Shown here piece after piece: positions 16,780 through 25,238 of a stretch of DNA of 64,000 nucleotides. The position numbers and the translations under genes were made by a program. The notes under the pieces are model-generated. The model was given only the letters and a program-made list of their open reading frames with translations. It made no database searches and had not been told where the DNA came from. Position 1 is the stretch's first letter. Each line of letters starts with the position of its first letter. The stretch is from Aquabacterium lacunae (lineage in GTDB: Bacteria; Pseudomonadota; Gammaproteobacteria; Burkholderiales; Burkholderiaceae_C): contig NZ_SIXI01000004.1 in NCBI RefSeq assembly GCF_004310865.1, forward strand, positions 1-64,000, in the 5' to 3' direction.

Positions 16780-18063
16780 ATGCTCTACCAACTGTACGAA
16801 ACCAACCGCGCCTGGCTCAGCCCCTTTTCGGAGTTTGCGAGTGCAGCCGCCAAGCTGTACAGCAACCCCCTGTCGCCCATGGCGCACATCCCGCAAGCCC
16901 AGCGCGTGGCGGCGGGCTTCGACCTGGCCCACCGGTTGACCAAGGAATACGAAAAGCCCGCCTTCGGCATCAATGCCGTCAATGTGGACGGCACCGAGGT
17001 GGTGGTGCAGGAGCAGGTGGTCAAGACCAACCCATTCTGCCGCCTGCTGCGCTTCAAGCGCTTCACCGATGACGCCGCCCTGCTGAGCAAAATGCGTTCG
17101 CAGCCGTCCATCCTGGTCGTGGCACCGCTCTCGGGCCACCACGCCACACTGCTGCGCGACACCGTGCGCACCCTGCTGCAGGACCACAAGGTGTACATCA
17201 CCGACTGGACCGATGCCCGCATGGTGTCGCTGGAAGATGGCGCATTCCACCTGCACGATTACGTGAACTATGTGCAGGAGTTCATCCGTGAGGTCGGCCC
17301 GAATGTCCACGTGATCTCGGTGTGTCAGCCCACGGTGCCCGTGCTGGCCGCGATCTCGCTGATGGCCAGCCGCGGTGAGAAGACCCCGCTGACCATGACC
17401 ATGATGGGCGGCCCCATCGACGCACGCAAATCGCCCACGGCCGTGAACAACCTGGCCATGAACAAGAGCTTCGAGTGGTTCGAGAACAATGTGATCTACC
17501 GCGTGCCGCCGAACTACCCCGGCGCCGGTCGCCGCGTGTACCCGGGCTTCCTGCAGCACACCGGTTTCGTGGCCATGAACCCCGACCGCCACGCCAACTC
17601 GCACTACGACTACTTCCTCGACCTGCTGCGCGGTGACGACGACAACGCCGAAGCCCACCGCAAGTTCTACGATGAGTACAACGCCGTGCTGGACATGCCC
17701 GCCGAGTACTACCTGGAGACCATCCGCACCGTGTTCCAGGAGTTCGCCCTGGTCAACGGCACCTGGATGGTGAAGAACCCCCAGGGCAAGGAAGAGCTGG
17801 TGCGCCCGCAGGACATCAAGACCACCTCGCTGCTGACCATCGAAGGCGAGCTGGACGACATCTCCGGCTCGGGCCAGACCGCCGCCGCACACGACCTGTG
17901 CACCGGCATCCCCAAGAACCGCGCCAAACACTACATCGTGGAAGGTGCCGGCCACTACGGCATCTTCTCGGGCCGCCGCTGGCGCGAGATGGCCTACCCG
18001 GTCATCCGCGAGTTCATCTTGACCCACAACGCCAAACCGGCCAGCAAGGCCAAGGCCGCCTGA
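16780..18063 (+). CDS. phaZ: Intracellular polyhydroxybutyrate depolymerase
   Basis: The 427-aa protein belongs to the intracellular PHB depolymerase family of Cupriavidus PhaZ1. It breaks down stored PHB granules in the cytoplasm. The nucleophile lies in VCQPT (C182) in place of a serine lipase box, as in PhaZ1. A late Asp in EGELDDISG (D359/360) and His in GAGHYGIF (H392) complete the triad. The ATG at 16780 follows TGAGGT. There is no signal peptide, in keeping with a cytoplasmic enzyme. The C-terminus is Lys/Ala-rich. No phaC or phasin gene is in the window. Confidence 0.94.
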   Translation: MLYQLYETNRAWLSPFSEFASAAAKLYSNPLSPMAHIPQAQRVAAGFDLAHRLTKEYEKPAFGINAVNVDGTEVVVQEQVVKTNPFCRLLRFKRFTDDAALLSKMRSQPSILVVAPLSGHHATLLRDTVRTLLQDHKVYITDWTDARMVSLEDGAFHLHDYVNYVQEFIREVGPNVHVISVCQPTVPVLAAISLMASRGEKTPLTMTMMGGPIDARKSPTAVNNLAMNKSFEWFENNVIYRVPPNYPGAGRRVYPGFLQHTGFVAMNPDRHANSHYDYFLDLLRGDDDNAEAHRKFYDEYNAVLDMPAEYYLETIRTVFQEFALVNGTWMVKNPQGKEELVRPQDIKTTSLLTIEGELDDISGSGQTAAAHDLCTGIPKNRAKHYIVEGAGHYGIFSGRRWREMAYPVIREFILTHNAKPASKAKAA

Positions 18064-18090
18064 CACGGCACTGCAAATCCACCGGAGGAC

Positions 18091-18117
18091 AGGCCCGCCA
18101 TGTGCGGGCCTTTTTTT
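18091..18117 (+). terminator. Rho-independent terminator of phaZ
   Basis: AGGCCCGC-CATGT-GCGGGCC is followed by seven T residues, 27 nt after the phaZ stop. Confidence 0.93.
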
Positions 18118-18149
18118 GTGCGCGCCAACCGGCGTAAACTCGCCACCCC

Positions 18150-18818
18150 ATGCTCGACGCCGACGCCCTGAACGCCCTGCTGCCCCAGACGCAATGCACC
18201 AGTTGCGGCTACCCGGACTGCGCCCATTACGCGCAGGCCATGGCCCGTGGTGAGGCCGAGATCAACCTGTGCCCGCCCGGGGGGGCCGAAGGCATCGAAC
18301 GCCTGGCCCGCGCCACCGGCCGGCCCGTGATCCCGCTGAACCCCGCGCATGGGATTGAGGGCCCGCGCTTTCTGGCTGTGGTCGACGAGGCCTGGTGCAT
18401 TGGCTGCACCAAGTGCATCGAGGCCTGCCCCGTGGACTGCATCGTGGGGGCGCCCAAGCAGATGCACACCGTGATCGAGGCCGACTGCACGGGCTGCGAG
18501 CTGTGCATCCCGGCCTGCCCGGTCGACTGCATCAGCCTGGTGCCAGCACACACACATGAGCCCCACCCCACTGGCTGGGCCGCCTGGAGCCCGATCGAGG
18601 CCGAGAAGGCGCGCGCCGCCTACGAAGCCCGCAACACCCGCCGCGCCCGCCTCAAAGCCGAGCAAGAGGCTCGGCTGGAGGCCAAGGCCGCCCACAAGCT
18701 GGAGCACCTGGCCGAACTCACCAAGGTCAATGACGAGGCCGAACTGGCCCGCAAACGCGCCGTGGTGGAAGCTGCCATGGCCCGCGCCCGGGCCCGACGC
18801 CAGAGCCCGACCGGCTGA
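18150..18818 (+). CDS. rsxB: RsxB/RnfB-like ferredoxin (orphan, soluble)
   Basis: A 222-aa protein with an N-terminal 4Fe-4S domain (C16, C19, C24, C41, as in RnfB) and two bacterial 4Fe-4S motifs (C83/86/89/93 and C113/116/119/123). Charged coiled-coil-like sequence rich in Ala, Glu and Arg follows from about residue 150. RnfB is normally membrane-anchored by an N-terminal helix; here that helix is absent, and no other rnf/rsx subunit is in the window. The nth gene lies 440 nt downstream, as after rsxABCDGE in E. coli. A TAAACT -10-like element ends 9 nt before the ATG, and no Shine-Dalgarno is visible. Confidence 0.88.
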   Translation: MLDADALNALLPQTQCTSCGYPDCAHYAQAMARGEAEINLCPPGGAEGIERLARATGRPVIPLNPAHGIEGPRFLAVVDEAWCIGCTKCIEACPVDCIVGAPKQMHTVIEADCTGCELCIPACPVDCISLVPAHTHEPHPTGWAAWSPIEAEKARAAYEARNTRRARLKAEQEARLEAKAAHKLEHLAELTKVNDEAELARKRAVVEAAMARARARRQSPTG

Positions 18819-18976
18819 AAGCCGAGTCGCGCGCTGCCCCCCCTGACCGTCCGGCATCCCTCATCTGGAGGAATACAAGCGCATTGGGGTCATCACCCTG
18901 TCATGTGTGGCCTGAAAAATGCATCATGCACGCACAACAGCACCGCACAGGTGCAACAGGAAATGAGGAGTCGCGC

Positions 18977-19198
18977 ATGAGAGCATTGATGAACCTGGCC
19001 ATTGAACCTGCACTGCGCCTGTTCGAGGTGTCAGCCCTGGTCATGGTGTCGCCGTCCCAGCAGGCAGTTCAACGCGTTCTGAAAGTGCTGGCCGATACCC
19101 CCAAGGGCGCCGTGCAGATCGTGCGCGACCGCTACCCCAAATCACGCAGTCACCAGGTTTTGTCCCAGCAGCCTCTGGAAGGTTACGCCGCCGGCTGA
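18977..19198 (+). CDS. Small hypothetical protein
   Basis: I do not recognise this 73-aa protein. The ATG at 18977 has a strong GAGGAG site 6 nt upstream, which supports it as a real gene. It has a hydrophobic N-terminal third (MNLAIEPALRLFEVSALVMV) and a basic second half (VRDRYPKSRSHQVLSQ). It lies between rsxB and nth on the same strand. The sequence from 18819 to 18976 holds no other gene that I can see. Confidence 0.6.
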   Translation: MRALMNLAIEPALRLFEVSALVMVSPSQQAVQRVLKVLADTPKGAVQIVRDRYPKSRSHQVLSQQPLEGYAAG

Positions 19199-19258
19199 GC
19201 CTCAGCCCGGTGCTTGGCCGGCCCCCTTGATGCCCACAGGCTGTGCCATCATCGGCAC

Positions 19259-19909
19259 ATGAGCCTACCGATGAAGCCGGCCGACATCGGCCCGATGTTC
19301 GCCACCTGGCAAGCCGCCAACCCCGAGCCCCAGACCGAGCTGGCATACAGCACGCCCTTCGAGTTGCTGACCGCCGTGCTGCTGTCGGCTCAGGCCACCG
19401 ACGTGGGTGTGAACAAGGCCACTCGCAAGCTGTTCCCGGTGGCCAACACCCCCGAAGCCATCCTGGCCCTGGGTGAAGAAGGCCTGTGCGAATACATCAA
19501 GACCATCGGCTTGTACCGCAGCAAGGCCAAGCACCTGCTGGAAACCTGCCGCATGCTGATCGAGTTGCACGGCAGCGAAGTGCCGCGTGAACGCGAGGCC
19601 CTGGAAGCCCTGCCCGGCGTGGGCCGCAAGACTGCCAACGTGGTGCTGAATGTGGCCTTTGGCGAGCCCACCATGGCCGTGGACACGCACATCTTCCGGG
19701 TCGGCAATCGCACCGGCCTGGCCACAGGCAAGACACCACTGGCGGTCGAGCTGAAACTGCTCAAACGCATCCCGGCCGAGTACCGCCTGCACGCCCACCA
19801 CTGGTTGATCCTGCATGGGCGCTATGTGTGCCAGGCCCGCAAGCCCCGCTGCTGGGAATGCGGTGTGGCCACCTGGTGCCGGTTCAAGGACAAGACGCCG
19901 GCGCCCTGA
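19259..19909 (+). CDS. nth: Endonuclease III (DNA glycosylase / AP lyase)
   Basis: Nth (216 aa) removes oxidised pyrimidines and cleaves abasic sites. The helix-hairpin-helix LPGVGRKTANVVL contains catalytic K124, and D142 follows in AVDTHIF. The 4Fe-4S cluster ligands are C191, C198, C201 and C207 (CX6CX2CX5C). The length agrees with E. coli Nth (211 aa). The ATG at 19259 was chosen; one at 19271 would drop four residues. It follows the rsxB-like ferredoxin gene on the same strand. Confidence 0.97.
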   Translation: MSLPMKPADIGPMFATWQAANPEPQTELAYSTPFELLTAVLLSAQATDVGVNKATRKLFPVANTPEAILALGEEGLCEYIKTIGLYRSKAKHLLETCRMLIELHGSEVPREREALEALPGVGRKTANVVLNVAFGEPTMAVDTHIFRVGNRTGLATGKTPLAVELKLLKRIPAEYRLHAHHWLILHGRYVCQARKPRCWECGVATWCRFKDKTPAP

Positions 19910-19914
19910 ACGAC

Positions 19915-19937
19915 AAAGCGCCCCGCAGGGCGCCTTT
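19915..19937. terminator. Bidirectional terminator between nth and the GDSL gene
   Basis: AAAGCGCCC and AGGGCGCCTTT form a hairpin with A and T flanks on both sides, so it could stop both convergent genes. Confidence 0.6.
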
Positions 19938-19966
19938 CAGCACAGCACAAGGCCCTCTCGGAAGGC

Positions 19967-20932
19967 TCAGGCCGCCTGACGTTGTTGACGGCGGCGCATG
20001 AACCCCACCACAGCCAGCCCTGTGAAGGTCAGGGCCCACTGCTCGGGCTCGGGCACCGGCATGGCGGCTGTGGCCATGGCCGTGCCGATGGCCTGGTGCA
20101 CGCCAGCCGTGGGGTGCACGTTGTCCCACAGATAGTACTGGCTGGGGTTGCTGCAAAGCGAAGGTGTGGCGCCCGTGACCAGGCAGGGGGTGGTCACGTT
20201 GAAACCCCGGGCGGCATAGCCGTTGCGCAACGTGGTCAGGAAGCTGTAAGCGTCGTAGACCTGGACATCGAGACCCACCAACTGGGTCTCCAGACCGTTC
20301 ATGGCGTTGTTCAGGTAGCTGTTGAACGCCAAGGTGAGTTGCCGGGCACCGGCCTGGTAAGTGGCGTCACGCTGCAGCGACGGGGCGGTGGTGGCCAGAT
20401 CGGGCAGGTTGGGAATGAAGAAGTTGCGGGCACCAGCGGCATACAGCGCCGACACATCGGCCGCCAGGTTGCCGACCGCCGACGCCACCGTCGCGCCCGT
20501 GGGGTTGGTGAAGAAGTCGTTGCCACCAGCCCAGATGTAGTACAGGGCCTGGCTGTCGACCGCACCGCCCTTTTCACTGATGTACGCCGAAATCTGCTGC
20601 CGTGTGCCCGTGCTGGCAATCAGGCTCAGGCGGGTGGGGTTGGTCTCTGCCAGGCGATTGCCATTGCCTGTGTAAGCCCCGCCCACGGCGCGATCGTCCA
20701 GGCTCAGGCCCAGTTGCTGAGCCATGTATTCCACCGCCACCGGGCCATTGCTGAAGCGTCCTTGGTAATAAGGCGACGCAGGGAAAGTGACGTCCAGGTA
20801 GTCAACGGTGTTACCGTTGTCGACCAGGCTATCGCCAAAGGCCACGAGCTGACTGGCGGCTTGTGCGCCCTGAGCCAGCAGAGCGGCCGAAGCCAGCAGG
20901 CCAAGTCGGGCCACGAACGAAGTGATGCGCAT
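19967..20932 (-). CDS. GDSL/SGNH-family esterase with PEP-CTERM anchor
   Basis: A 321-aa secreted hydrolase. The signal peptide ends near GAQAAS. Block I is FGDSLVDNGN with nucleophile S35, block III is the GGND in WAGGNDFF, and the C-terminal catalytic pair is in LWDNVHPTAG. The tail VPEPEQWAL-helix-RRRQQRQ is a PEP-CTERM sorting signal, so the esterase is probably held at the outer surface after exosortase processing. The substrate is likely a lipid or acylated polysaccharide but cannot be determined. It is the third PEP-CTERM protein in 10 kb. Confidence 0.9.
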   Translation of the reverse strand: MRITSFVARLGLLASAALLAQGAQAASQLVAFGDSLVDNGNTVDYLDVTFPASPYYQGRFSNGPVAVEYMAQQLGLSLDDRAVGGAYTGNGNRLAETNPTRLSLIASTGTRQQISAYISEKGGAVDSQALYYIWAGGNDFFTNPTGATVASAVGNLAADVSALYAAGARNFFIPNLPDLATTAPSLQRDATYQAGARQLTLAFNSYLNNAMNGLETQLVGLDVQVYDAYSFLTTLRNGYAARGFNVTTPCLVTGATPSLCSNPSQYYLWDNVHPTAGVHQAIGTAMATAAMPVPEPEQWALTFTGLAVVGFMRRRQQRQAA

Positions 20933-21057
20933 GCGGATGTCTCCCCAGGTGAAGGTGGTGCCGCGTGGTTCCGCAGCTTTGGCGGCACCTTATCACCGGC
21001 TCGGCCTAGGCAGCGCCCTGCCCCTCCTTCAGAGGGCATCCCAAGGGGTGAAATGCG

Positions 21058-21969
21058 TCAGAACTCCCCCGGAGCGAGGGGGTGGTGCAGGCTCAGACGC
21101 AATTCGGTTTTCAGGCGGGTGTTGCGCAGCAGGCGAGATTCGCCCATGAACGACATCTGCATGGGGGAGAGCTGTGCGGCCGCTTCCGCACGGCTCAAAC
21201 GCGGGCAACGGGGCAGGCCCGCCCGGTCGGCCACGAGGTCGAAGTAATCGCCCATTTTCAGGCGGGTGTCGTCGCACACGTGCAGCGTGCGCTGAGGCTT
21301 GCCGCGCCACAGGTACAGCGCACAGGCCCGTGCCAGGTCGTCGGCATGGATGTGGTTGGTGAACACATCGTCTTCGGGGCGCAGCAGGGGGGCACCACGG
21401 CGCACTCGCTCTCGCGGGTCACCGCCCTCACGGTCGGGTGCATAGATGCCCGGGATGCGCAGCACACCCGCTCGGGTGCCCTGGCGCAGGGCCATGCTGC
21501 GGCCCCATTGGCGCACCCAGCGCTCGGCGGCCACCCGGCGGCGGGCACGGTCGGTGGCCGGGGCCACGGCACGGGTCTCGTCAAACTCGGCACCGTGCGC
21601 GTTGCCGTACACGCCCGTGGTGCTGCCGTAGGCCAGGGCCTGCATGCCCCCCCGGCGCGCCAGCGCGGTCAACAGCGCCTGGGTGCGCGGGTCGTGGGCG
21701 CCGTGCCCGGGCGGAGGAGCCAGGTGCAGCACATAGGGCGCCAGGCCCGCCAGGCGCGCCAGCGAGGCCGGCTGATCCAGGTTGCCCAGCAGGGGCACCA
21801 GGCCCTGCGCGCGCAAGGCGACCACCTTGTCGGGCGACGAGGTCAGGGCGCGCACGCGGCAATGGCCGCGCAGCATGGTGGCCACGCGCAGACCCACGTC
21901 GCCGCAGCCCACGATCAGCACGCGGGTCTGGCGGAAGGTTCGGCAGGCAGAGATGGCAGGCGCACGCAT
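21058..21969 (-). CDS. NAD(P)-dependent epimerase/dehydratase-like protein (extended SDR, YeeZ type)
   Basis: The 303-aa protein starts at the ATG at 21969. It has a Rossmann nucleotide motif (VLIVGCGDVGLRVA, near residues 17-30), a Thr/Ser-Tyr region (YGSTTGVYGN) and a substrate-side loop (RIPGIYAPDREGG). The C-terminus (FMGESRLLRNTRLKTEL) is typical of YeeZ-like SDR proteins. No substrate is known for most of this group. The frame stays open far upstream opposite the reductase gene, but that part is antisense. It is divergent from the flavin reductase with 75 nt between the starts. Confidence 0.85.
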   Translation of the reverse strand: MRAPAISACRTFRQTRVLIVGCGDVGLRVATMLRGHCRVRALTSSPDKVVALRAQGLVPLLGNLDQPASLARLAGLAPYVLHLAPPPGHGAHDPRTQALLTALARRGGMQALAYGSTTGVYGNAHGAEFDETRAVAPATDRARRRVAAERWVRQWGRSMALRQGTRAGVLRIPGIYAPDREGGDPRERVRRGAPLLRPEDDVFTNHIHADDLARACALYLWRGKPQRTLHVCDDTRLKMGDYFDLVADRAGLPRCPRLSRAEAAAQLSPMQMSFMGESRLLRNTRLKTELRLSLHHPLAPGEF

Positions 21970-22044
21970 GGTGGGGGCTTCGGCTTGAGCGAAAATCAGG
22001 GGTTGCCCGATTTTGAGGCCTCCCAGGATTCCCAGGACCGCGTC

Positions 22045-23082
22045 ATGAGCTTTTCCGTCACCATCGTGCCCAGTGGCCGCCAGTTCACCATGCAGCGCGA
22101 CGACACCGTGCTGAGCGCGGCCCTCCAGGCGGGCATTGGCCTGCCCTACGGCTGCAAGGACGGCGCCTGTGGTTCGTGCAAATGCAAGCTGGTGGAAGGC
22201 CGTGTGCTGCACGGCGCCCACCAGGCCAAGGCCCTGACCGAGGCCGAGGAGGCCGCGGGCCTGGTGCTGACCTGCTGCGCCACGCCGCAAAGCGACATCG
22301 TGCTGGAGTCGCGCCAGGTGGTGGCCCTGGGCGACAACCCTGTGGTCAAGATGCCCACGCGTGTGACCACACTGCGCCGTGCCGCGCCCGATGTGATGGT
22401 GCTGAACCTGCAACTGCCAGCCAACAACAGCTTCGGCTACCGGGCTGGCCAGTACATCGAGTTCATCCTGAAAGACGGCAACCGCCGCAGCTACTCGATG
22501 GCCAATGCCCCGCACACGGTGAAAGACCCGGCCGTCAATGGCATCGAACTGCACATCCGCCACATGCCGGGCGGCCTGTTCACCGACCATGTGTTCGGTG
22601 ACATGAAGGAAAAGGAAATCCTGCGCATGGAAGGCCCGCTGGGCACTTTCTTCGTGCGCGAAGACAGCGAGCGCCCCATGGTGCTGCTGGCCTCGGGCAC
22701 GGGCTTTGCACCGCTCAAGGCCATCATCGAGCACCTGCGTTTCAAGCAGAACACCCGCCCAGCGGTGCTGTACTGGGGTGCCCGCACCCGGGCCGATCTG
22801 TACATGCACGCGTGGGCCGAGCAGCAGGCTGCCGAGCTGCCCTGGCTGCGCTATGTGCCGGTGCTGTCGGAAGCCCTGCCTGCCGATGCCTGGCAAGGCC
22901 GCACGGGCTTCGTGCACCAGGCCGTGCTGGCCGACCTGCCCGACCTGTCGGGCCATGAGGTGTACGCCTGTGGCGCCCCCGTGATGGTGGCCGCTGCGCG
23001 CCACGATTTCGTGGCCCAGGCCGGCCTGCCCGACGAGTTCTTCTATGCCGACGCCTTCACCAGCGCGGCCGACAAGGCCTGA
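22045..23082 (+). CDS. 2Fe-2S / FAD oxidoreductase (AscD-like, CDP-6-deoxyhexulose reductase family)
   Basis: A 345-aa electron-transfer protein. The plant-type 2Fe-2S domain comes first (C37, C42, C45, then C77), followed by an FAD domain (RRSYSMAN) and an NAD domain (VLLASGTGFAPLKAI and a terminal YACGAP). This order is that of phenol hydroxylase reductase, vanillate-type reductases and the AscD family. No CDP-sugar genes are nearby, so the physiological partner is open. It could feed an oxygenase or another Fe-S protein. Confidence 0.85.
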   Translation: MSFSVTIVPSGRQFTMQRDDTVLSAALQAGIGLPYGCKDGACGSCKCKLVEGRVLHGAHQAKALTEAEEAAGLVLTCCATPQSDIVLESRQVVALGDNPVVKMPTRVTTLRRAAPDVMVLNLQLPANNSFGYRAGQYIEFILKDGNRRSYSMANAPHTVKDPAVNGIELHIRHMPGGLFTDHVFGDMKEKEILRMEGPLGTFFVREDSERPMVLLASGTGFAPLKAIIEHLRFKQNTRPAVLYWGARTRADLYMHAWAEQQAAELPWLRYVPVLSEALPADAWQGRTGFVHQAVLADLPDLSGHEVYACGAPVMVAAARHDFVAQAGLPDEFFYADAFTSAADKA

Positions 23083-23133
23083 GCGCCCAATGCCCAGGCC
23101 CAGCGCCTTCAACCCTCATCGGAAAGCCTGACC

Positions 23134-23550
23134 ATGTCCTACGACACGAACAACGTCTTCGCCAAGATCCTGCGTGGCGAGATCCCGAGCTTCAAGGTGC
23201 ACGAAGACGAGCACACGCTGTGCTTCATGGACATCATGCCGCAGGTCGATGGCCATGCCCTGGTGATCCCCAAGCAGCCGGCCGAGACCCTGTTCGAACT
23301 CAGCGATGACAGCGCCCAGGCCTGCATGCGCACGGTGCGCCAGGTGGGTGAGGCCATGAAGAAGGCCCTGGGCGTGGAAGGCATCGTGCTGATGCAGCTC
23401 AACGGTACCGCCGCGGGGCAAACCGTGCCGCACTTTCACATCCACGTGATCCCGGGCTCGATCGCCGACCTGCGCAAGCCGCATGCCACGGCCATGGGCG
23501 ACATGGACAAGATCAAGGGCCTGGCCGAACGGATCAAGGCCGCGCTGTGA
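23134..23550 (+). CDS. HIT family protein (purine nucleoside phosphoramidase-like)
   Basis: This 138-aa protein has the histidine-triad motif PHFHIHVIPG and the N-terminal FAKILRGEIPSFKV typical of HinT-like hydrolases. Such proteins cleave AMP-lysine or other nucleoside phosphoramidates. It lies 51 nt after the flavin reductase gene and may be co-transcribed with it. Confidence 0.93.
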   Translation: MSYDTNNVFAKILRGEIPSFKVHEDEHTLCFMDIMPQVDGHALVIPKQPAETLFELSDDSAQACMRTVRQVGEAMKKALGVEGIVLMQLNGTAAGQTVPHFHIHVIPGSIADLRKPHATAMGDMDKIKGLAERIKAAL

Positions 23551-23603
23551 CCTGAAGCGGGTGCCGAGGCCATGGCGTCATGGCCGCACCCCGCAGGTTC
23601 AGG
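23551..23603. terminator. Long imperfect hairpin between convergent genes
   Basis: CCTGAA/TTCAGG, GCGGGTGC/GCACCCCGC and GGCCATG/CATGGCC stack into one long stem with a GCGT loop, spanning the HIT-livF junction. It lacks a T run on either side, so its efficiency as a terminator is uncertain. Confidence 0.4.
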
Positions 23604-24321
23604 CCCCCAGGTAGGCCGCCTGCACCTGGGGGTCACCCAAGAGGTCGCAGGCCGCGCCTTGCAGGGTGATCTCGCCCGACTCCATCACGTAGGCGCGCTG
23701 CGCCATCTCCAGCGCACGGTGGGCGTTCTGCTCGACCAGCAGCACGGTCACGCCCTGGGCCGACACGTCGGCCACCACCTCGAAGATCTTGTCGACCATG
23801 ATGGGCGACAGACCCATGGAGGGCTCGTCCAGCAGCAGCACCTTGGGGCGGGCCAGCAGGGCACGGCCCATGGCCAGCATCTGCTGCTCGCCGCCTGACA
23901 GCGTGCCGGCAAGCTGCTTGCGGCGCTCTTTCAGGCGAGGGAAGCGCGCATAGACCGATTCGATGTCGGTCTCGATGTCGCGGTCGCGGCGCAGGTAGGC
24001 GCCCATGCGCAGGTTCTCGTCGATCGACATGCGCGCGAAGATGCCGCGGCCCTCGGGCACCATGACCAGGCCCTGTGCCACCAGGTCCCAGGGCCCTTGG
24101 GCATGCACCGGCTGCCCGTTCAGGCGCACCTCGCCTCCTTGTGGCGCGAGCAGGCCACAGATGGCCTTGAGTGTGGTGGTCTTGCCGGCGCCATTGGCAC
24201 CGATCAGGCTGACCAGTTCGCCCGGGTACAGGGCCAGGTTCACGCCCTTGACGGCCCGGATGCCACCGTAAGCCACACTGAGATCGTGCGTGCTCAGCAC
24301 AGGGGATGTGTTCGTGTTCAT
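23599..24321 (-). CDS. livF: Branched-chain amino acid ABC transporter, ATP-binding protein LivF
   Basis: A 240-aa ATPase with Walker A GANGAGKTT, signature LSGGEQQML and Walker B LLLDEPSMGLSP, followed by the switch His. The size and the sequence around VPEGRGIF are typical of LivF. It is the last gene of a four-gene unit (livH, livM, livG, livF) and starts 17 nt after livG ends. The transported substrate may be branched-chain amino acids, amides or urea; sequence alone does not decide. Confidence 0.94.
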   Translation of the reverse strand: MNTNTSPVLSTHDLSVAYGGIRAVKGVNLALYPGELVSLIGANGAGKTTTLKAICGLLAPQGGEVRLNGQPVHAQGPWDLVAQGLVMVPEGRGIFARMSIDENLRMGAYLRRDRDIETDIESVYARFPRLKERRKQLAGTLSGGEQQMLAMGRALLARPKVLLLDEPSMGLSPIMVDKIFEVVADVSAQGVTVLLVEQNAHRALEMAQRAYVMESGEITLQGAACDLLGDPQVQAAYLGA

Positions 24322-24338
24322 GCGTGTGCGGTGCGGTT

Positions 24339-25238
24339 TCAGCGGGGCGCCGAGGGGGTGTCGGACGCATCCGGCAGGTCGGACAGGCCGTCATCGCGGT
24401 CGTCCACGCCTTCCTCCGGGTCTTCGAGGGCACCGCTGTCGGGGCTGTCGTGCGGGGTGTCGTAGGCCCGGTGGGCGCTGCCCAGGTAGGCCTCGATCAC
24501 GGCGTCGTTGTTCTGCACCTCGGCCGGCAGGCCGTCGGCGATCACGTGGCCCTGGTCCAGCACCGTGATGCGGTCACACAGGCCCATCACCAGCTTCACG
24601 TCGTGCTCGATCAGCAGCACGGTGCGCCCCTGGTCACGGATCTTCTCGATCAAGGCGCGCAAGGCCACTTTCTCGGTGGCGTTCATGCCGGCGGCGGGCT
24701 CGTCGAGGGCCAGCAGCTTGGGCTCGGTGGCCAGTGCACGTGCGATTTCCAGGCGGCGCTGGTCACCGTAGCTCAAGGTGCGGGCCATGCGGTGGGCCTG
24801 GTCGGTCAGCCCCACGAAATCGAGCAAGGCCATGGCTGCATCGGTGATGGCCGCCTCCTCGCGATTGAAGGCCGGCGTGCGCAGCAAGGCCTGCCACCAG
24901 CCCACCTGCGTGCGCACATGGCGGCCCACGCGCACGTTGTCAAGCACGCTCATGTCACCGAACAGACGGATGTTCTGGAAGGTGCGTGCAATGCCGGCGC
25001 GCGCCACGCGGTGCACTTCGGTTGGCCGGTAGCGGCGGCCCTTGAGCTCGAAGTGGCCCTGGTCGGCCGTGACCAGCCCGGTGATGGTGTTGAAGAAGGT
25101 GGTCTTGCCAGCGCCATTGGGGCCGATCAGGCCGTGCACGGTGCCAGGCATGACATCGAGCCCGACGCCATTGAGCGCCTGCACACCGCCAAAGCGCTTG
25201 ATGACGCCCGAGACTTTCAGCAACGGTGCGCCGCTCAT
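24339..25238 (-). CDS. livG: Branched-chain amino acid ABC transporter, ATP-binding protein LivG
   Basis: A 299-aa ATPase with Walker A GPNGAGKTT, signature LSYGDQRRLEIARAL and Walker B LLALDEPAAGMN, the last two characteristic of LivG. The start ATG at 25238 overlaps the livM stop as ATGA, so translation is coupled. The C-terminal 35 residues are unusually acidic (DSPDSGALEDPEEGVDDRDDG) and lie beyond the usual LivG end. Confidence 0.94.
   Translation of the reverse strand: MSGAPLLKVSGVIKRFGGVQALNGVGLDVMPGTVHGLIGPNGAGKTTFFNTITGLVTADQGHFELKGRRYRPTEVHRVARAGIARTFQNIRLFGDMSVLDNVRVGRHVRTQVGWWQALLRTPAFNREEAAITDAAMALLDFVGLTDQAHRMARTLSYGDQRRLEIARALATEPKLLALDEPAAGMNATEKVALRALIEKIRDQGRTVLLIEHDVKLVMGLCDRITVLDQGHVIADGLPAEVQNNDAVIEAYLGSAHRAYDTPHDSPDSGALEDPEEGVDDRDDGLSDLPDASDTPSAPR

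Noticed and set aside
21970-23112. Upstream extension of the SDR gene opposite the flavin reductase
   Set aside because: The Rossmann motif lies just after the ATG at 21969; upstream residues have no similarity and overlap a well-defined gene.
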